Below, piece by piece: positions 1-5,108 of a DNA stretch of 6,686 nucleotides. Below the pieces are notes generated by a model. That model worked only from the letters and a program-made list of their open reading frames with translations, searched no databases and had not been told where the DNA came from. The stretch lies in contig JAICYG010000151.1 of the NCBI GenBank assembly GCA_025934335.1, positions 1 to 6,686 of the forward strand. Direction: 5' to 3'. Each line of letters starts with the position of its first letter. Position 1 is the stretch's first letter. Source of the DNA: Thermoleophilia bacterium. GTDB lineage: Bacteria; Actinomycetota; Thermoleophilia; Gaiellales; Gaiellaceae. Both the position numbers and the translations under genes were made by a program.

Positions 1-201
1 CACGGGCCGGAGAAGCCGGGCGGCCGGGTGTTCTGCTACTTCGACGGCGACAACGCGGTCATCGTCTGGACGCACGCACGCCTGGGGCAATCGAATCACC
101 GCGATGTCCTGGGGATCGCCTACGAGAGCGGCAGCGACCACGTGCGCCTCACCCGCTGGTGGCGGCCGTGGCACCACCTGATCGGAAAAGCGGGCTCGTG
201 A
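1..201 (+). CDS. Unidentified protein, C-terminal 66 codons only
   Basis: This is the 3' end of a gene whose start lies outside the window. The frame is open from base 1 to the TGA at 199-201, and nearly every codon ends in G or C, as in the clear genes nearby, which supports real coding. The visible peptide contains GRVFCYFDGDNAVIVWT and later LTRWWRPW. The pattern, a short beta-rich stretch with a Cys-Tyr pair, an acidic loop, a V-x-WT strand and a closing tryptophan-rich motif, loosely recalls a C-terminal domain I associate with some actinobacterial proteins, including extracytoplasmic tails of Ser/Thr kinases. That resemblance is from memory and weak, so no function is assigned. No transmembrane segment or catalytic motif is seen in the fragment. 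It is followed by about 235 bp without a gene, and no terminator with a T-tract is visible after its stop. Confidence 0.7.
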   Translation, partial: HGPEKPGGRVFCYFDGDNAVIVWTHARLGQSNHRDVLGIAYESGSDHVRLTRWWRPWHHLIGKAGS

Positions 202-230
202 TCGCGGCGTTCGTCACGCCAAGAGCTACG

Positions 231-253
231 GCTTGTGTTGAGTCAACACAAGC
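231..253. promoter_or_regulatory. Perfect palindrome, copy 1 (probable operator)
   Basis: An 11-bp inverted repeat around one central G, with core TTGTGTTGAGTCAACACAA at 233-251. Every pair matches. The core is identical to the one at 627-645. It is AT-richer than its surroundings, has no following T-tract and leaves almost no loop, so a DNA-binding site for a dimeric regulator is likelier than a terminator. It lies 30 bp after the upstream stop and about 185 bp before the tRNA; which gene it would control is unclear. The regulator is not in the window. Confidence 0.6.
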
Positions 254-420
254 GGCGGCTCCGTCGAGCAGCTCGTCTGCGGCTCGCCCTCACAGCAACC
301 GAGCTTGAAGCGGCACGTCCCGCACTGCCACGTCCCGTGGCGCCATTCCATCGCCGCGCCGCACCGCCAGCACTTCTCCGCTTCCACGGCTCCGAGGTTA
401 GGGATGCGGCAGGACGTCGA

Positions 421-426
421 TACAAT
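421..426 (+). promoter_or_regulatory. Possible -10 box of the tRNA promoter
   Basis: TACAAT matches the sigma-70-type -10 consensus TATAAT at five of six positions. It ends 12 bp before the first base of the mature tRNA, a normal distance for a short 5' leader. The expected -35 position (around 398-403, TTAGGG) is a poor match, so the assignment rests on the -10 box and its position. Confidence 0.45.
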
Positions 427-438
427 GAAGGAGCACGT

Positions 439-512
439 GGCGGCGTAGCTCAGCTGGTTAGAGCGTCGGACTCATAACCCGAAGGTCGGTGGTTCGAGCC
501 CACCCGCCGCTA
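439..512 (+). tRNA. tRNA with anticodon CAT, probably elongator Met
   Basis: A complete cloverleaf can be drawn. The acceptor stem GGCGGCG (439-445) pairs with CGCCGCT (505-511), the D arm is GCTC/GAGC (448-451 and 461-464), and the anticodon loop CTCATAA (471-477) has CAT at 473-475. The variable loop is five bases, and the T arm GGTGG/CCACC encloses TTCGAGC. The discriminator base is A512 and no CCA is encoded, so a CCA-adding enzyme must finish the end. The terminal acceptor pair is G-U, as I recall for several actinobacterial elongator Met tRNAs, and the pair next to the anticodon loop is an A-C mismatch. A CAT anticodon could also belong to an Ile tRNA with lysidine-modified C34, but the overall sequence looks like elongator Met. 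It is not the initiator, because the first pair is not the C-A mismatch and the anticodon stem lacks three consecutive G-C pairs. Confidence 0.93.
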
Positions 513-522
513 CTCGGCCCGC

Positions 523-539
523 TCGACGCTCCGCGTCGA
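523..539 (+). terminator. GC-rich hairpin after the tRNA, possible terminator
   Basis: TCGACGC (523-529) and GCGTCGA (533-539) form a perfect 7-bp stem with a three-base loop, starting 11 bases after the tRNA. There is no T-tract. It could be a T-less actinobacterial terminator or a processing hairpin. It overlaps the region where the 5' half of a duplicated tRNA would lie, so it may also be a chance result of decay. Confidence 0.25.
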
Positions 540-585
540 CGGCCTCCTAGCCCGAAGGTCGACGGTTCGAGCCCACCCGCCGCTA
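537..585 (+). pseudogene. Degenerate tandem copy of the 3' two-thirds of the tRNA
   Basis: Bases 551-585 match the 3' part of the intact tRNA (478-512) at 33 of 35 positions, offset by exactly 73 bp, about one tRNA length. The similarity extends upstream into the anticodon arm (537-550 against 464-477, 10 of 14). The position of the CAT anticodon now reads CCT. The two changes in the near-identical part are adjacent and both fall in the T stem, turning GGTGG into GACGG opposite an unchanged CCACC. No acceptor 5' strand or D arm is recognisable before 537, so this copy should not make a tRNA. It may be a decayed tandem duplication or the footprint of a tRNA-targeting integrative element. Confidence 0.75.
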
Positions 586-625
586 TCGGTTCTTACTGCG
601 TGCGGCGAGTTCCCGGTAGCCGCAG

Positions 626-646
626 TTTGTGTTGAGTCAACACAAA
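626..646. promoter_or_regulatory. Perfect palindrome, copy 2 (probable operator of the ABC operon)
   Basis: A 10-bp inverted repeat around one central G. Its 19-bp core is identical to copy 1 and the flanking pair is T/A instead of C/G. It ends 29 bp before the ATG of the ABC-transporter operon, where a repressor or activator site would be expected. The 9-1-9 layout with a central G resembles the architecture of DtxR/IdeR boxes, although the sequence is not a DtxR box; TetR or MarR regulators also bind such palindromes. TTGAGT inside it could serve as a -35-like element, but I cannot fix a -10 partner. TAGCCT at 662-667 would suit a leaderless start at 675. The regulator gene is not in this window. 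Confidence 0.7.
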
Positions 647-674
647 GTGCCGGGACACAGCTAGCCTCGAGCCC

Positions 675-1646
675 ATGCTCGTGATCGAGGCGGTCGACCT
701 CCGCCGCACCTACCGGACGACGACCGGTGTGATCCGGCGGCGGCCGCTCGACGTCGAGGCGGTGCGCGGCGTCTCCTTCGCGGTCGAGCAGGGAGAGCTG
801 TTCGGGCTGCTCGGCCCGAACGGGGCCGGCAAGACGACCACGATCAAGATGCTGATCACGCTCCTGCTGCCGACGAGCGGCGACGCACGCGTGCTCGGCA
901 TGGACGTCGTCTCGCAGGCGCGCGACGTGCGAAAGCGGATCGGCTACGTCTTCGGCGGCGACCGCGGCCTCTACGAGCGCCTCTCGGCGCGCGACAACCT
1001 CCGCTACTTCGCCGAGCTCTACGGCGTCTCCGGCAAGGCGCAGCGCACGCGGATCGACGAGGTGCTCGAGCTCGTCGGGCTGAAGGGCCGCGAGCAGGAG
1101 CGCGTCGAGGGCTACTCGCGCGGCATGCGGCAGCGGCTCCACATCGCGCGCGGGATCCTGCACGACCCGGAGGTCGTCTTCCTCGACGAGCCGACGATCG
1201 GCGTCGACCCCGTCGGCGCGCGGGAGCTGCGCCAGACGATCGCCGACCTGATCGCGGCCGGCAAGACCGTCCTGCTGACGACGCACTACATGTTCGAGGC
1301 GGACGCGCTCTGCGACCGCATCGCCGTGATCGCGAAGGGGGAGATCGTCGGCGAGGGCACTCCTGCCGCCTTGAAGGCCGGAGTCGCCGAGGGACGCGTC
1401 ACGGAGATCGAGGTGTTCGGCGTCGACGACGGCGTCCTCTCGCGCCTCCGGGTCGTGGACGGCGTGAGGGCGGTGACCGTCGAGGAGCGCGACCAGAAGC
1501 AGCTGCTCGTCGTGCAGTGCGCGGCGGATCGCGAGCTGACGGCTCCGCTGCTCGCTCAGCTGGACGGCTTCGAGGTCGGCCGCGTCACCTCGCGCGAGCC
1601 GACGCTCGAGGACGCCTACGTCGCGCTCGTCGGCGCGGGCGACTGA
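675..1646 (+). CDS. ABC-2 exporter ATP-binding protein (DrrA/NatA type)
   Basis: This 323-residue cytoplasmic ATPase would power export by the two permeases encoded directly after it. Seen in order: Walker A GPNGAGKT at residues 47-54 with catalytic-site K53, ABC signature YSRGM at 147-151, Walker B VVFLDEP at 167-173 with D171 and E172, D-loop around 177-179, and switch histidine H204 in TTHYM. The last 85 or so residues form the small C-terminal domain usual in drug-export ATPases and end in the EPTLEDAY motif. Where most ABC proteins have the Q-loop glutamine, this one reads YVFGGDRGLY (residues 91-100); I recall this FGG-type variant in a subgroup of ABC-2 ATPases. The ATG at 675 is chosen because the protein then begins in the normal place for the family. 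No Shine-Dalgarno site precedes it, so translation may be leaderless. The substrate cannot be told: drugs, lipids, peptides or polysaccharides are all possible. Confidence 0.95.
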   Translation: MLVIEAVDLRRTYRTTTGVIRRRPLDVEAVRGVSFAVEQGELFGLLGPNGAGKTTTIKMLITLLLPTSGDARVLGMDVVSQARDVRKRIGYVFGGDRGLYERLSARDNLRYFAELYGVSGKAQRTRIDEVLELVGLKGREQERVEGYSRGMRQRLHIARGILHDPEVVFLDEPTIGVDPVGARELRQTIADLIAAGKTVLLTTHYMFEADALCDRIAVIAKGEIVGEGTPAALKAGVAEGRVTEIEVFGVDDGVLSRLRVVDGVRAVTVEERDQKQLLVVQCAADRELTAPLLAQLDGFEVGRVTSREPTLEDAYVALVGAGD

Positions 1647-1647
1647 C

Positions 1648-2418
1648 GTGCGCACGCTCCGCGTGATCGCGAGCGGGTTCCGGATGAACCTGAAGATGCT
1701 CGGCACGTCGAGCTTCTTCCTGCTCACGTCGGTCGTGCAGCCGATCATCTTCGCGACCGTCGCCTTCTACATGTTTCGCTCCGGCGGCCGGAACGGGACG
1801 CTCCTCTACGCGTCGCTCGGCGCCGGGATGATGGGCGTCTGGTCGACGACCCTGTTCGGCTCCGGCGGCATGATCCAGTGGCAGCGCTGGCAGGGGACGC
1901 TCGAGCTGGGCGCGGCCGCGCCGCCGGCGATTGCGCTCATCTACCTGCCGTTCTCGCTCGCGAACGCGTTCACCGGCATGTACGCCATGGCGGCGACGCT
2001 TGTCTGGGGACGCGTCGTGTTCGGGATCCCGCTGCACTTCGCGCATCCGTGGCTGTTCGCGCTCTCACTGCCCGCGACGGTGATCGCGCTCGGCCTCATG
2101 GGGCTCGTGCTCGCGTCGACGTTCATCCTCTATCGCCACGCGAACGCGCTCTCGAACCTGCTCGAGTACCCGGTCTGGATCGCGTCCGGCCTCGTCTTCT
2201 CCACGTCGCTCCTCCCCGACTGGACCCGACCGATCTCGTGGTGCCTGCCGCCGTACTGGGGCGTCCTCGCGATCCGGCATGCCGCGCTCGGCGGCGACGT
2301 CCGGGGGCCGCTCGGGATGGTGCTCGCCCTCGGCCTCGCGTCGCTCGCGATCAGCAGCGTCACCTTCCGGTGGTTCGAGCACGCCGCCCGAGCCCGCGCG
2401 ACCCTCTCGCTGACATGA
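1648..2418 (+). CDS. ABC-2 type permease, first subunit
   Basis: A 256-residue integral membrane protein, the usual length for an ABC-2 permease with six membrane spans. Hydrophobic segments appear at roughly residues 22-43, 53-75, 93-120, 135-160, 172-190 and 220-240. Between the second and third lies WQRWQGTLE (residues 78-86), corresponding to the conserved E-R-x-x-GT-x-E loop of the family. It is read from GTG at 1648, one base after the stop of the ATPase gene, and its end overlaps the next start in ATGA, so the three genes are almost certainly translated together. It would pair with the following permease to form a heterodimeric channel in the cytoplasmic membrane. An overlapping frame across 1878-2414 is open only because of GC bias and is not counted as coding. 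Confidence 0.9.
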   Translation: MRTLRVIASGFRMNLKMLGTSSFFLLTSVVQPIIFATVAFYMFRSGGRNGTLLYASLGAGMMGVWSTTLFGSGGMIQWQRWQGTLELGAAAPPAIALIYLPFSLANAFTGMYAMAATLVWGRVVFGIPLHFAHPWLFALSLPATVIALGLMGLVLASTFILYRHANALSNLLEYPVWIASGLVFSTSLLPDWTRPISWCLPPYWGVLAIRHAALGGDVRGPLGMVLALGLASLAISSVTFRWFEHAARARATLSLT

Positions 2419-3203
2419 GGCGCTGGCTGACCGTCTTCTTCGTCGGCGGCTCGATCGCGTACCGCGGCCTCTTCAACTGGATCCGCCCCGCGATGTACAT
2501 CCCGACGATGCTCGGCAGCCCGCTCTTCCAGCTGATCTTCTTCACGAAGCTCGGCCAGTTCGCGCAGGCGCAGAGCCGCGACTTCTACATCGTCGGCAAC
2601 TCGGTGCAGGTCTGCGCGATGTCATCGGTGTACGGGATGACGATGGCGGTCGCGAACGAGCGCTGGTTCGGGACGCTCGGGCCGCTGCTCGCCTCCCCCG
2701 CGAACCGCGCTGCCGTCTTCCTCGGGCGCGGCATGCCGGTGCTCGCGAACGGCCTGCTCGTCTCGGCGTTCACGTTCGTCGCCGGGACGCTGCTGCTCGG
2801 CTTCCGGCCCGGGCTCGCGGCGGTGCCGGCACTCGCGCTCGTCGTCGTCGTCACCGTCGTCTCGTGCACCGCGTTCGGGATGCTGCTCGGCTCGATCGGC
2901 CTCCGCGCGAAGGACTTCTTCTTCGCGGCGAACCTGGCCTACTTCCTGATGCTGCTCTTCTGCGGCGTGAACATCCCGCTCGACGAGCTGCCCGGCTGGA
3001 TGAGCGCCGTCGGGCGCTGCCTGCCGCTCACGCACGGGATCGCCGCCGCGCGCGAGGTGGCGGCGGGGGCGTCGCTCTTGCACGTCTGGGGCCTCGTCCT
3101 GACGGAGCTCGGGATCGCCGCCGCCTACGCCGCTGCCGGCCTCGCCCTCTTCCGCGTCCTCGAGCACGAGTCGCGACGCTCGGCCGTGCTCGACGCTTAT
3201 TAA
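2415..3203 (+). CDS. ABC-2 type permease, second subunit
   Basis: A 262-residue membrane protein that partners the preceding permease. The frame is open far upstream, but the ATG at 2415 is the right start: it sits in an ATGA overlap with the previous stop and gives a normal N-terminus (MRRWLTVFFVGG). Hydrophobic spans lie near residues 28-46, 58-79, 105-130, 136-160, 170-188 and 225-248. The loop NERWFGTLGPLLASP (residues 81-95) matches the family's E-R-x-x-GT motif, and NIPLDELPGWM before the last span is also typical. It differs clearly in sequence from the first permease, so the transporter should be a heterodimer with one ATPase dimer. The TAA at 3201-3203 overlaps the stop of the convergent regulator gene and no terminator hairpin lies between them. 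Confidence 0.92.
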   Translation: MRRWLTVFFVGGSIAYRGLFNWIRPAMYIPTMLGSPLFQLIFFTKLGQFAQAQSRDFYIVGNSVQVCAMSSVYGMTMAVANERWFGTLGPLLASPANRAAVFLGRGMPVLANGLLVSAFTFVAGTLLLGFRPGLAAVPALALVVVVTVVSCTAFGMLLGSIGLRAKDFFFAANLAYFLMLLFCGVNIPLDELPGWMSAVGRCLPLTHGIAAAREVAAGASLLHVWGLVLTELGIAAAYAAAGLALFRVLEHESRRSAVLDAY

Positions 3204-3823
3204 GCGATCAGGTTCTGCCGCAGCGCGGCCGCGACCGCCTCGGTGCGCGTGTCGGCGCCGAGCTTGTCCATCGCCTTGCGGATGTAGCCGCGCACCGTCT
3301 CGGCGGAGATGAAGAGCTCCTTCCCGATCTCCTCGTTCGAGAGGCCGTCCGCGAGCAGGCGGAGAACGTCCCGTTCGCGCGGTGTCAGGCGCGGCGCGGT
3401 CGACGGGCCGATCGCCGAGGCTGCCAGGACAGGATCGACGTACGTCTTCCCGGCCGCCACCGTCCGCACCGCGCGCAGCAGGTCGTCGAGCGGCGCCTCC
3501 TTGAGCACGAAGCCGCCGACGCCGGCGTCGAACGCCTCCGCCAGCACCGCCCGGTCGCCGTACCCCGTATAGAGCAGTATCGAGGTGCCGGGGGCGGCCC
3601 TCCTCGCCCTGCGCGCCACCTCCAACCCGTCGATCCCGGGCATGCGCACGTCGACGAGCGCGACCGCGGGCTGCCGCTCCGCGATCCGCGCGAGCGCCTC
3701 CTCCCCGTCGCGCGCACGCGCAACGACCTCGATGCCCGACACCGCGAGGAACTCGGCGACCGCCTCGAGCACCGCGGGATGGTCGTCGGCGACGAGACAG
3801 GTGACCGGCCGGTCAGCGGCCAG
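3200..3823 (-). CDS. NarL/LuxR-family response regulator, leftward
   Basis: A DNA-binding regulator of two parts: a receiver and a C-terminal LuxR helix-turn-helix. With a CTG start at 3823 it has 207 residues: acidic pair D13-D14 in CLVADDHPA, phosphoacceptor D58 in LVDVRMPG, T86, and K108 in VLKEAP. The HTH runs from about 146 to 189, with LTPRERDVLRLLADGLSNEE and the TVRGYIRKAMDKLG recognition helix region, and ends in TRTEAVAAAL. The first standard start in frame, GTG at 3772, would remove the first strand and both acidic pocket residues. Upstream of that the frame is open to a TGA, with no ATG, GTG or TTG, only CTG, which is preceded by GGGGA at a six-base spacing. The coding range is sure; the exact start is not. 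It is divergent from the DHp/HD-GYP operon and paralogous to the regulator at 5105. Confidence 0.88.
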   Translation of the reverse strand: MAADRPVTCLVADDHPAVLEAVAEFLAVSGIEVVARARDGEEALARIAERQPAVALVDVRMPGIDGLEVARRARRAAPGTSILLYTGYGDRAVLAEAFDAGVGGFVLKEAPLDDLLRAVRTVAAGKTYVDPVLAASAIGPSTAPRLTPRERDVLRLLADGLSNEEIGKELFISAETVRGYIRKAMDKLGADTRTEAVAAALRQNLIA

Positions 3824-3927
3824 CGAGGATCCCCGTTTCGGGGGAGGGCTGCTTCACGCCTCTAGGGATAGCGGTTCCCGGCCCGCGCCGCCGATAGTGC
3901 GTTCGTCCCCCTGCGCGCGCCACCGAC
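3824..3927. promoter_or_regulatory. Divergent intergenic region with promoters for both signalling units
   Basis: These 104 bp separate the leftward response regulator from the rightward operon and must hold promoters for both unless transcription enters from elsewhere. Compared with its surroundings it contains AT-richer spots: TCTAGGGATA at 3861-3870 and GATAGT at 3893-3898, the latter a 4-of-6 match to a -10 box for rightward transcription. On the other strand TATCCCTAGA could serve leftward transcription. No convincing -35 boxes or palindromic operator were found apart from the small hairpin at 3831-3843. Confidence 0.35.
3831..3843 (-). promoter_or_regulatory. Small hairpin overlapping the putative ribosome site of the leftward regulator
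   Basis: CCCCG-TTT-CGGGG is a perfect 5-bp stem with a three-base loop. In the leftward mRNA it reads CCCCGAAACGGGG, and its second arm holds most of the GGGGA that would act as Shine-Dalgarno for the CTG start at 3823. If transcribed, it could hide the ribosome site. It may equally be chance in GC-rich DNA. Confidence 0.25.
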
Positions 3928-4113
3928 TTGCGGCCCAACCAGACACTCGCCCACGAGATCAACAACCCGCTGTTCGCGATCCTCGGGCTGACCGAGCTCC
4001 TGCTCGCCGAGGTGGAGAAGGGATCGCGAATGCAGGAGCGGCTCGAGCTGATCCACGACTCGGCACTCGAGATCAAGGAGATCGTGCGGACGGCGCAGCG
4101 GGAGCGGACGTGA
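3928..4113 (+). CDS. 61-residue DHp (HisKA) phosphoacceptor-only protein
   Basis: The predicted protein is little more than the dimerisation and histidine-phosphotransfer domain of a histidine kinase. The H-box LAHEINNPLFAILGLTELLL (residues 7-26) carries the phosphoacceptor H9 followed by E10 and N12-N13-P14. A second helix runs from about 35 to 57. No N, G1, F or G2 box of a kinase ATPase domain follows: the TGA at 4111-4113 comes first, overlapping the next gene in GTGA. The only standard start in frame is TTG at 3928, with a stop (TAG) at 3895-3897 and no clear Shine-Dalgarno site, so the start is weakly supported, but the well-kept H-box argues for real coding. Helix 1 has only eight residues before the histidine, fewer than in full kinases. 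It could be a Spo0B-like phosphotransfer protein acting on the neighbouring receivers, or a remnant of a larger kinase. Confidence 0.72.
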   Translation: MRPNQTLAHEINNPLFAILGLTELLLAEVEKGSRMQERLELIHDSALEIKEIVRTAQRERT

Positions 4114-5108
4114 GCCGCATCCTCGTCATAGACGACGAGCCGATCGTCCGGATGCTCGTCGCCGAGATCCTCGAGACGGCCGGCCACGACGTCGTGGTCG
4201 CGGAGAGCGCCGAGCAGGCGCTCGCGATCTTCGAGGAGGAGGAGCTGGAGCTCGTCGTCAGCGACGTCGTCATGCCGGGCCTCTCGGGGCTCGAGCTCCT
4301 GGAGACGGTTCGCACCCAGCGTGCGTCGCTGCCGGTCATCCTGATCACCGGCGCCGGCACGTACGACACGCTCAGCCAGGCGCTGACGCGGGGCGCGGCG
4401 GGCCTCGTCACGAAGCCGTTCTCGCACGCGGAGCTGCAGTCGGCCGTCGCCGAGGCGCTCGAGCGGGCAAGCCGGAGCCGCGAGGAGCTACGGGAGCGGC
4501 TGCTCGCGCCGACCCTGGCGAGCGCGCTCGCCAACGCGATCGAGGCGCGCGACTCCTACCTGCACGGGCACTGCGAGCGGCTCGCCTCGCTCGCGGTGCG
4601 CATCGCCGAGGAGCTCGCGCTCGATCACGACGAGATCGAGACGCTGCGGCTCGGCGCGATCCTGCACGACATCGGCAAGATCGGCATCCCCGACCGGGTG
4701 CTGCTCAAGCCGGGGCCGCTCGACGACGAAGAACGGGGGATCGTCGAGACCCACCCCGAGATCGGCGACAAGCTGCTCGAGCCGCTCGACCTGCTCGCCG
4801 GGGCGCGCCCGATCGTCCGCCACCACCACGAGCGCTGGGACGGGAACGGCTATCCCGACCGCCTCGGAGGGGACGCGATCCCGCTCGCCGCGCGCATCGT
4901 CGCCGTGGCCGACTCGGTGGAGGTGATGTCGTCGCGGCAGCTCTATCGCAAGCCGCTCATGCCCGAGGGCATCGTCGAGGAGCTTCGGGGCCAGCGGGCG
5001 AGACAGTGGGACCCGGTGGTCGTCGACGTGGTGCTGCGGCTGATCGAGAGCGGCGAGCTCGTTCTCTCCTCCGACGGGCTCCGCCTGCTCGAGCGGGTGC
5101 CCGCGTGA
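4110..5108 (+). CDS. Receiver-HD-GYP response regulator, probable c-di-GMP phosphodiesterase
   Basis: A 332-residue cytoplasmic protein with the RpfG layout. The receiver covers residues 1-120: acidic pair D8-D9, phosphoacceptor D52 in SDVVMPG, T80, and K102-P103. A short charged helix leads to the HD-GYP domain from about 133 to 325: metal-binding H186-D187 in LHDIGKIGIPD, H215, H238-H239 in HHHERWDGNGYP (GYP at 247-249), and D268 in VAVADSVEVMSS. Family members hydrolyse cyclic di-GMP, so phosphorylation would tune that second messenger. Past D268 the usual D-x-F/Y-DAMT stretch reads DSVEVMSS, a departure from consensus. The GTG at 4110 is chosen because it places the receiver start correctly, overlaps the previous stop by GTGA, and has GGAG five bases upstream. 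The frame is open further upstream to 3585, but that part is not protein-like. Confidence 0.93.
   Translation: MSRILVIDDEPIVRMLVAEILETAGHDVVVAESAEQALAIFEEEELELVVSDVVMPGLSGLELLETVRTQRASLPVILITGAGTYDTLSQALTRGAAGLVTKPFSHAELQSAVAEALERASRSREELRERLLAPTLASALANAIEARDSYLHGHCERLASLAVRIAEELALDHDEIETLRLGAILHDIGKIGIPDRVLLKPGPLDDEERGIVETHPEIGDKLLEPLDLLAGARPIVRHHHERWDGNGYPDRLGGDAIPLAARIVAVADSVEVMSSRQLYRKPLMPEGIVEELRGQRARQWDPVVVDVVLRLIESGELVLSSDGLRLLERVPA

Noticed and set aside
231..253. Palindrome copy 1 read as a transcription terminator of the first gene
   Set aside because: There is no T-tract, the repeat is symmetric through the centre with only one unpaired base, and an identical core lies directly before another gene, which fits an operator.
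235..477. 80-codon open frame starting inside palindrome copy 1 and running into the tRNA
   Set aside because: It overlaps half of the tRNA, has an Ala/Arg-rich composition without recognisable features, and has no ribosome site.
478..585. Tandem repeat units read as a CRISPR array
   Set aside because: There are only two units, both are tRNA 3' ends, and the spacer-like interval retains tRNA similarity; no cas gene is nearby.
595..626. Inverted repeat ACTGCG/CGCAGT before palindrome copy 2
   Set aside because: Six base pairs with a 20-base loop is expected by chance in this composition, and it has no link to a gene end or start.
510..1748. 412-codon open frame on the minus strand over the ABC ATPase gene
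   Set aside because: It is the antisense shadow of a strongly recognisable ATPase; the translation is a low-complexity mix rich in Arg, Asp, Ala and Glu without any domain, as expected opposite GC-rich genes, and it crosses the tRNA repeat region.
2864..3865. 333-codon plus-strand frame across the end of the permease and the leftward regulator
   Set aside because: It is out of frame with the permease and antisense to the regulator; the product is repetitive Arg-rich sequence.
3585..4109. N-terminal extension of the HD-GYP frame
   Set aside because: This part is antisense to the regulator and out of frame with the DHp ORF, with no protein-like features; the receiver domain begins exactly at GTG 4110.
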